From assembly GCF_014217565.1 (NCBI RefSeq), contig NZ_CP043661.1:2914001-2978000 (forward strand): a stretch of 64,000 nucleotides of DNA. Reading direction: 5' to 3'. Source of the stretch: Kribbella qitaiheensis (GTDB lineage Bacteria; Actinomycetota; Actinomycetes; Propionibacteriales; Kribbellaceae). The notes beneath the pieces were generated by a model. That model saw only the letters and a list, made by a program, of their open reading frames with translations. It had not been told where the DNA came from and did not search any database. This document shows positions 58,401 to 64,000 of the stretch, in pieces (the stretch's first letter is position 1; the number at the start of each line of letters is the position of its first letter). The position numbers and the translations under genes were made by a program.

Positions 58401-59080
58401 TTGCCGGCGACGGTGGTGACGGCCGTGTTGTTGCGGTAGACCGTGTAGCCGGTGACGGCGACGTTGTCGGTCGACGCGGACCAGTTGAGCCGGATCTGGC
58501 CTGAGCTGGGCTCGGTCAGCACGAGGTTGCCGGGGACGGTCGGCGCCTGGGTGTCGCCGCCGGTGTCCGGGCCGTAGAGCTCGAACTCCGAGAGCTGGCC
58601 GGCGGGCCAGCCGGTGTTCGCGGTGATGTTCAGCCGGACATAGCGGGTGGACGTCGCCGGGAAGTTGATGGTGACCGTGTTGTTGCTCGTCGGCGCGAAG
58701 TTGTAGCCGGCGCTGGCGACGATCGTAGTGAACGTCGATCCGTTCGTACTGCCTTGTACTGCGAGGGTCTGGGTACGCGCACCCCAGCTCGCAGGGAGTT
58801 TCAGGACCACCTGGTTCACGCCGACCGTCGAACCGAGGTCGGCCTGAAGCCACTGGGGGAACGCGTTGTTGTTGCTCTCCCAGTACGAGTTCTGGTTGCC
58901 GTCGCCGGTGTTGCTCGCCGGGTACTCACCGAGCGCACTGCTGGCGGAGAGGGTCTTGGTCAGGGTGGCGGTGATCGCCGTAGGTGCTGCTGAGGCTGTT
59001 CTCGGCAGGAAACCGGCGGTGAGTAGCACCGCCGAGAGCAAGCCGATCATCAGCCGCCACGCAGGCTGCTTCCGTTGCAT
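55447..59080 (-). CDS. Secreted multi-domain GH87 alpha-1,3-glucanase/mycodextranase, one-base frameshift
   Basis: About 1210 aa from ATG 59080 with GGAGGA in front. The signal peptide (LMIGLLSAVLLTAGFLPRTA) is followed by an F5/8C-type discoidin CBM (YWESNNNAFPQWLQADLGS), FN3 (PTVPGNLVLTEPSSGQIRLN), a second discoidin CBM, two CARDB-like repeats (PDLVVTSTTWTPASPNEA, PDLQVLGITSNPPNPAV), a CBM35/6-like module (YEAEAANYTG) and a right-handed beta-helix catalytic domain (SITQYGAVPNDGIDDADAIQ, WRANGIAIYGGYGNKIENNL). One extra G at GGCCC 57745-57749 splits it between the CARDB repeats. It degrades fungal or dextran-like alpha-glucans. Confidence 0.82.
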
Positions 59081-59226
59081 GGGATAGTCCTCCGTCGTTC
59101 GGGCGGGGGCGGGAGTGACTGCGCCGAACTCACAAGAGGTGTTATGCAAAATTGCGTTGATCTGCCAACTTCTTGCGGGACGGTAGTCAAAGGTTGCAGT
59201 GCCGTCATCTGTTCGTCAACACCTCG

Positions 59227-60327
59227 TCACACTTGACCGCCCAACGACAGCCGCCGCCCAGACCCCTCATCCGCCCACAACGACCCCTCCACGACATACG
59301 CCCTCAACAGCCCCGTCAGCCCCGGATCCCCCCGCCCCCTCAACTCCTCAGTAGCCAGATGCCGCCCCACCCCAGCCAGGAGATCCGCAACCTGCACCCG
59401 CGCATCCCCCCGAGAATCAACCAACCCAAACCCCCGCAACGGCCGCGCCGGCGCCACCCTCACCTCTAGAACGGGCTCCCTCAACAACCCTCTGGCCGAC
59501 GCGGCCTCGCCACCTGCCACCTCTTCGGCCGCATCAACGCCGGCCTCCACCACCGCTGCACTCACCCCCGCCTTCACGCGTGCCTCAGCAAGGAGGATGC
59601 GGATCTGATTGACACGATGGGGAGTCAGCGCGCTCTGCTCGTCGTGGATGATGTCGACCACCCGCCCGCCCGCACTCCAGTGCAGCGTGGTGTCAACCAG
59701 CGCAGTAAGCAGCGGCTCCAACGGCGGCGGCACACTAGACCGCTCATCGAGCAACGTCGTGAAGACCTCCTCCGCCCGCGCCCGGGTCCCACACAGCAGC
59801 TCGATCACCTCATGCCCACCCCGCGCCCGACGAAGCGCCTCGTAGTACCTATCCACAGCAGGCCGATTGACCACCCGATGCCGCTTGGTCCGCATCATCG
59901 CGGCGAAACTGGTCAGCACGGCGTACCAGTTGGCAGTACCGAAGACCTCCGGCCCCTCACGATGCAACCTCAACGCCACACCGCGAAGGTCGACCGCGAG
60001 ACTCGTCCCAGCCGCATACGTCGGCTCACCCAACAGGAAATCGACCATCCGATTCACCACAAAGAACCGCTTGTCGGTCAGATGAACCGAAGCCCGCCCT
60101 TCCAACGACTCCAACAAACACTCGACAGCAGACCTCCGCCGAAGCATCTGCGTCGACTTGTACTCCGAGTTCGGGTGCCGCGAATTCGCCCGCACCCGAG
60201 CCACCAACTCAACCGCCTCCGCGACCCCGAGATCGACAGCGGCATGAGTGATGACCGGCGTACTCGGATCAAGAAGATTGCTACCAGAGAACCCGGACTC
60301 GTCACAGGCAATCTCGACATACCGCAT
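59227..60327 (-). CDS. DUF3800-like protein
   Basis: 366 aa from ATG 60327 (MRYVEIACDESGFSGSNLLD). The early acidic motif CDESGFSG, the middle YKSTQMLRRRSAVECLLESL and the C-terminal DARVQVADLLAGVGRHLATE (aspartate in QVADLLAG) correspond to DUF3800, a presumed RNase H-like nuclease fold of unknown role, often found with mobile or defence genes. A start at 60393 would add a short non-homologous leader. It stands alone, with no toxin or methylase partner. Confidence 0.7.
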   Translation of the reverse strand: MRYVEIACDESGFSGSNLLDPSTPVITHAAVDLGVAEAVELVARVRANSRHPNSEYKSTQMLRRRSAVECLLESLEGRASVHLTDKRFFVVNRMVDFLLGEPTYAAGTSLAVDLRGVALRLHREGPEVFGTANWYAVLTSFAAMMRTKRHRVVNRPAVDRYYEALRRARGGHEVIELLCGTRARAEEVFTTLLDERSSVPPPLEPLLTALVDTTLHWSAGGRVVDIIHDEQSALTPHRVNQIRILLAEARVKAGVSAAVVEAGVDAAEEVAGGEAASARGLLREPVLEVRVAPARPLRGFGLVDSRGDARVQVADLLAGVGRHLATEELRGRGDPGLTGLLRAYVVEGSLWADEGSGRRLSLGGQV

Positions 60328-60512
60328 AGGTCCGTCTACTCCTACACCAAAGGCTGCACGCTGAATCACCCCGGCGCCGAACACCAGGGCCAAGCACCCG
60401 ACCTCACCGGCCCGGGCGCGCGATCACACGAAGTACTCGCGGATCAGTAAGCGGCAGCAGCCTTCTCAGCAGACATGCCCCCATCATCACAACCACCCCA
60501 CCTCCCCGCCAC

Positions 60513-60645
60513 CACTTTCCGTCCCCACCGCCACCGCCACCACCTTCCGTCCCCACCGCCACCGCCACCACCTTCCGTCCCCACCGCCACCGCCACCACC
60601 TTCCGTCCCCACCGCCGCCGTCACCACTTTCCGTCCCCGCCGCCA
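60513..60645. repeat. 28-bp minisatellite (5 copies)
   Basis: TTCCGTCCCC recurs at 60517, 60545, 60573, 60601 and 60629, period 28 bp. The whole unit is repeated (CCACCGCCACCGCCACCA follows), so there are no unique spacers. Confidence 0.9.
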
Positions 60646-60649
60646 CCAG

Positions 60650-61213
60650 CTCGCCCATCCACGCGACACCGCGCCACACGCGAGCTCGGCCGCAGCTGCT
60701 CAACCCGTTGAGCCAAGTCCTACCGGGCCCCATCGCTCTACCAGTGAGGCATCCCCTCCCACTCAGCCCTTCCGCGAGCGACCATCACCCCGCCGCGCAG
60801 CTCCCTTGTCCCGACCGACAGGCAATGGGCAACTACCCGCCCGAGTTCCGCGCTCAGCCCCTGCCGCATCAGGCCTGCATTTCGAGCCATCACCTGTCGG
60901 TCGGGACACCGATAGCCATGGCTATCGGTAAGGGGAACTGCTTGTCGGCATATCCAAATTTGTTCCACCCAAGCGGGGATCAGCCTGATTCCGACACCCA
61001 GCCAGGCAGTGGTCGAGCTGCGCGAGGCGGGCAGGACCTACTCGATGATGGTCGCGCTCAGACTTGTCGTCGGCGGGTGGTTCGCATGGCATCCGGGATG
61101 CACTGCCTAGCTGGCGGTACGACGCGCTCGCCCCCCGTCATCGGTGGCGATGAGTTTTTCCGGCCTCGCTCGTCTCGATGTCCGACAGAGACGAACTCAG
61201 GAGGTCAGTGATC
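60650..61213. other. 564 bp of decayed mobile DNA between genes
   Basis: No intact gene. It holds a 16-bp inverted repeat TGTCCCGACCGACAGG (60807-60822) with its exact complement at 60893-60908, like IS481-type ends, then a perfect 22-bp palindrome at 60908-60929 (core GATAGCCATGGCTATC). A stretch near 61010 reads TPSQAVVELREAGRTYSMMV, resembling a transposase HTH start, then degrades. ORFs spanning the region are low-complexity. Confidence 0.6.
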
Positions 61214-61750
61214 ATGGCGAAGGTGCTCTACTCGGCCGGTATCTCCCTGGACGGTTTCATGACCGGCCCCGGCGGCGACATGTCGTGGCTGACGCCGTAC
61301 CTGGGACCGAACCCCCAGGTCGAGGCGCTCATCCCACAGATCGGTTCGCTGCTGGTGGGCCGGCGAACGTTCGACGGCGACGACCCGCACAAGGGCGGCG
61401 AAGGCGAAGGCAAGGCATTCGGCGGCGGTTGGGAGGGCCCGCAGTACGTCGTCACTCATAACCCACCCGACACCACGATCACGGACGTCACCTTCGTCGA
61501 CGACTTCGGCAGCGCACTCGCCCAGGCGAAGGAGGCCGCGGGCGACAAATACGTCAACGTCCTCGGCGCCGGTATGGGCAGGCAATGCCTGGCAGCCGGC
61601 CAACTGGACGAGATCTTCGTCGGCATCGCCCCCGTCCTGCTCGGCGACGGCGTCCGCTTCTTCGACCTGGGCGGCGGCAACGTCAAGCTCGAGCGAATCA
61701 GCCAGGCCGAACTCCCGCTCGGAACCAACCTCTGGTTCAAAATCCTTTAG
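61214..61750 (+). CDS. RibD-C/dihydrofolate-reductase-like protein
   Basis: 178 aa from ATG 61214 with GGAGG ten bases upstream (MAKVLYSAGISLDGFMTGPG). LLVGRRTFDGDDP, YVNVLGAGMGRQCLAAGQLD and VLLGDGVRFFDLG are the usual NADPH-fold signatures of the bacterial DHFR-like/RibD C-terminal family. It is a generic reductase; the substrate is unknown. The downstream TetR remnant may once have regulated it. Confidence 0.87.
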   Translation: MAKVLYSAGISLDGFMTGPGGDMSWLTPYLGPNPQVEALIPQIGSLLVGRRTFDGDDPHKGGEGEGKAFGGGWEGPQYVVTHNPPDTTITDVTFVDDFGSALAQAKEAAGDKYVNVLGAGMGRQCLAAGQLDEIFVGIAPVLLGDGVRFFDLGGGNVKLERISQAELPLGTNLWFKIL

Positions 61751-61769
61751 CTGGGCCGGCCGGGGCCGG

Positions 61770-62261
61770 GGGCTGCACGCTCGCGGAGGTGAGCCGGCGA
61801 GCGGGCGTCAGCGTCGCCGCGCCGTACAAGCACTTCGCGGACCGGGACGCGCTGCTGGCCGCGCTGGTCCAGAAGGGGTATGCGGAGCAAGGCGAGCGCT
61901 TTCGGGCGGCGATGCGGCGCAAGCCGGATCCGGCGGACCAGCTCGCGGCGTTCGCGCAGGCCTACGTGCAGTTCGCGGCGGATCGCCGGCCGGTGTTCGA
62001 GCTGACCTTCACGGCCGGCCTGGACAAAGCGCGGTACCCGGAGTTGATCGAGGCCGGCGCCGGGCTCTTCGAGGTGATCTTCGAGCCGGCCCGGCAGCTC
62101 CGCCCGACCGACCAGGAAGCACGGAAGTTGGCGCTAGCGGTGACCGCGACCGCGACCGTTTCGCCGTCTTCATGCTCGAAGGGGTTCTGCTCGGCAGTCC
62201 ACAGCAGGCCGTAGTACAAGCCAGGAAGCAGGCGGCAGCGAGCGCCCGCGCGCTTATCTGA
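61770..62261 (+). pseudogene. TetR-family regulator, truncated and frameshifted
   Basis: Starts inside the DNA-binding domain (LAEVSRRAGVSVAAPYKHFA, DRDALLAALVQKGYAEQGER) with no first helix. The ligand-binding part continues to LALAVTATA, and after a shift near 62150 it reads RFAVFMLEGVLLGSPQQAVV to a TGA at 62259-62261. The missing N-terminus indicates real decay. It overlaps the convergent GntR gene by 8 bp. Confidence 0.75.
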
Positions 62262-63288
62262 CCGGGCCTGTGGAGTCCCGTACTACGAGGTTGGGCACCA
62301 GCGAGATCTGGCGACGGGGGGAACCCGGCTCGGCGAGGCGGGCGCGGAGGGTTTCCACGGCCAGCCGGCCGACGTCCAGCTTGGCCGGCGAGACGGCGGT
62401 CAGTGGGATGTCGGAGAGGTCGGCGACCTCGTCGTCGTAGCTGATCACCGAGAGGTCGCCGGGCACCGCGATGCCGTTCGCGATGGCCGCGTTGAGCAGC
62501 AGGGTCGCCTCGCGGTCGGGGAAGCAGATGACCGCGGTCACCTTCTTGCGCAGGAGTTCCGCGAGGAAACGCTCGGCATCCGCAGTGGTCCACCGCTCGC
62601 GCGACTCGACCAGCACGGGGACATCGCCGAGTCCCGCCCGGACCTGCGGAGCCGTGTGCGGGCTAACCCGTTCCAGGTAAGCGATCCGGGTGTGGCCGAG
62701 GCCCCGCAGATGCTTGACCGCGGCACGCGCACCGGCTCCATGATTCGAGCCGACGAACTCGTGCAGCGTGTCCGGATCCTCCAGCCCCCGCTCGACGAGG
62801 ACGACCGGCACATCGAGGTCCTCCAGCCCGGCCAGGCTCGGTCCATCGGCCGCGAGGATCAGCCCGGCCGCACCGGCACTCACCAGCCCGTCGACCGCCT
62901 GCCGCTCCTCGACGGAATCCCACTCCGTACTGCGCAACAGCATCTGCGCGCCGTGTTTCGCGAGTTCACGCTCGATGCCGACGATGATGCGCGGGAAGTA
63001 GTAGGTCATCGACGGCACGGCCACGCCGATCAGCGGTCCGGTCTCGCTGCTCGCGATGTACATTCCCGACCCCTGCCGGCGATAGACGAGCCCGTCCTGG
63101 ACGAGCAGATCCACCGCCCGCCGGACCGTATTCAGGCTGACACCCTGCTCGCGCGCCAACTGCTGCTCGGTCGGCAACTTGCCGCCGGGCCATCTCAGTT
63201 CGGCGATCCCGCGGCGCAGTTCACCGGCGAGATGCCGTGCTTTCTGCCCACGCACAGCCTCGGCCGCCGGTACCTCGGATGCGCTCAC
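62254..63288 (-). CDS. GntR-HTH / LacI-sensor hybrid regulator
   Basis: 344 aa. The GntR winged helix (LAGELRRGIAELRWPGGKLP, TEQQLAREQGVSLNTVRRAV, DGLVYRRQGSGMY) is followed by a Peripla_BP_3 LacI-type domain (PLIGVAVPSMTYYFPRIIVG, VPVVLVERGLEDPDTLHEFV, VPGDLSVISYDDEVADLSD). Regulators of this AraR-like design sense sugars. It diverges from a polysaccharide lyase gene across 121 bp, so it very likely controls that gene, possibly together with others to the right of the window. Confidence 0.9.
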   Translation of the reverse strand: MSASEVPAAEAVRGQKARHLAGELRRGIAELRWPGGKLPTEQQLAREQGVSLNTVRRAVDLLVQDGLVYRRQGSGMYIASSETGPLIGVAVPSMTYYFPRIIVGIERELAKHGAQMLLRSTEWDSVEERQAVDGLVSAGAAGLILAADGPSLAGLEDLDVPVVLVERGLEDPDTLHEFVGSNHGAGARAAVKHLRGLGHTRIAYLERVSPHTAPQVRAGLGDVPVLVESRERWTTADAERFLAELLRKKVTAVICFPDREATLLLNAAIANGIAVPGDLSVISYDDEVADLSDIPLTAVSPAKLDVGRLAVETLRARLAEPGSPRRQISLVPNLVVRDSTGPVR

Positions 63289-63409
63289 GCGCCGACTCTA
63301 CCGGCAGAACTCTGGAAATTCATTAGCATCAATCTGTTGACCCAGGGAATGACTTGGAACACACTCATCCGAAACAGCCCCAGCGATCCGCCCCGCTGAA
63401 GGAGAGACA

Positions 63410-64000
63410 GTGAAACGACGCACCTTCCTGGCCGGTACTACGGCCGCCGCCGCTGCCCTCACCCTCGAGCTGCCGGCCTTCGCGGCCCCAGCGGACTTCG
63501 CAGCTCTGCGAGCCAAGTGGGCCGCCGACCTCACCGGTAGCGCGGCGATCGTTCCGGCCGACCCGGACTACGCCGCGGCCCTGGCCCGGCTGGATGCCGC
63601 GGTGCTGTCATCGCTGGCCAAGCTGGATCGCACCGCGACCAGGAAACTCATCTTCACCGATCAGCCACTGACCGCGGACCCATCGATCCCGAACACCTAC
63701 GTCCGCCTGGAGCAATGGGCGACCGCCTGGGCCACCCCGGGATCGCAGTACCACGCCGACCCCGCATTGCTGGCCGTCATACAAGCTGCACTGGAGTCGA
63801 TGGACCAGCTGATCTACAAGACGACCACGGTCGAGTTCGGCAACTGGTGGTCGTGGGAGATCGGTGCGACCCGGCCGCTCGCGAACATCATGGTCCTGCT
63901 GTACGACGAACTGCCGGCCGAGACCCGTGAGCGGTACTGCGCGGCCATCGACCACTTCGTCCCCGACCCGTACCGGATGTTCCCGCCCGAGCGCGGCCCG
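63410..64000 (+). CDS. Polysaccharide lyase family 8 enzyme, N-terminal part (cut by right edge)
   Basis: GTG at 63410 with AAGGAGAG upstream opens VKRRTFLAGTTAAAAALTLE, a Tat-type signal (RRTFLAG) ending near PAFAAP. The mature part (FAALRAKWAADLTGSAAIVP, YVRLEQWATAWATPGS, EFGNWWSWEIGATRPLANIM) is the alpha/alpha-toroid start of PL8 lyases (hyaluronate, chondroitin or xanthan lyases). About 197 codons are present of an expected ~750-800. The substrate cannot be told from this part. Confidence 0.85.
   Translation, partial: MKRRTFLAGTTAAAAALTLELPAFAAPADFAALRAKWAADLTGSAAIVPADPDYAAALARLDAAVLSSLAKLDRTATRKLIFTDQPLTADPSIPNTYVRLEQWATAWATPGSQYHADPALLAVIQAALESMDQLIYKTTTVEFGNWWSWEIGATRPLANIMVLLYDELPAETRERYCAAIDHFVPDPYRMFPPERGP

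Noticed and set aside
60513..60645. 28-bp periodic repeat as a CRISPR array
   Set aside because: The entire unit repeats with no unique spacers, it is low-complexity C-rich DNA, and no cas genes are nearby.
60708..61211. 167-aa ORF as a gene
   Set aside because: Mixed composition, spans an inverted repeat and palindrome, and shows only a short transposase-like stretch in a different frame.

Overview
The window comes from a high-GC actinomycete. Gene content (sepX/rimJ/moaB/moaC/moeA/galU block, many GTG and TTG starts, secreted CAZymes with CBM/CARDB modules, a SigE-family ECF sigma factor, a large AAA-LuxR regulator) suggests a Kribbella- or Streptomyces-like soil organism. The genus is an inference; no rRNA is present.

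Layout. 1-6134: DNA phosphorothioation (dnd) locus, with dndBCDE on the minus strand (dndE cut by the window edge) and dndA divergent on the plus strand. The shared promoter region holds an array of GTACGG/CCGTAC half-sites. This block looks lower in GC than the rest. 6192-10148: a scrap yard of mobile DNA, with a truncated epimerase gene, two inverted copies of one IS3-family element, a second IS3-type element nested in one of them with a clean target duplication, and the C-terminal remnant of a large serine recombinase. It ends at a tRNA-Ala(CGC) gene, which probably marks the junction of a dnd-bearing island with the chromosome backbone. 10275-41304: backbone with sepX, molybdenum-cofactor genes, galU, 5-formyl-THF cyclo-ligase, penicillin acylase, fmdB-like, mscL, hydrolases, a SigE-type sigma factor coupled to a META-domain membrane protein, a secreted S1 protease, tRNA-Arg(CCT), a Ser/Thr kinase, an IS remnant, small membrane proteins, a 905-aa AAA/LuxR regulator and an adenylate kinase. 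41614-55389: a two-gene nonribosomal peptide synthetase operon (four modules) plus a DUF6875-like gene. The second synthetase ends in a thioesterase with a Cys nucleophile and then a complete MFS exporter in the same reading frame. 55447-64000: a multi-domain GH87 alpha-glucanase, a DUF3800-like protein, minisatellite and decayed IS DNA, a RibD-C/DHFR-like protein, a broken TetR, and a GntR/LacI-type regulator divergent from a family 8 polysaccharide lyase cut by the right edge.

Many otherwise healthy genes carry one single-base frameshift. In eight of them the restoring change is removal of one G or C from a run abutting GGCC. GGCC is the core that the Streptomyces lividans Dnd system phosphorothioates, and this window encodes a Dnd system with the same divergent layout. 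I therefore suspect modification-dependent sequencing error, or hotspot mutation, at GGCC. Frameshifted genes are annotated at their inferred full extent, as pseudogenes where decay seems real and as CDS where a base error is more likely.

How the parts fit. DndA supplies sulfur, DndC/D/E perform modification, and DndB probably represses through the intergenic half-sites. The NRPS operon should build and release a small, roughly tetrapeptide product, with export by the fused MFS domain. The right-hand end is geared to polysaccharide use.
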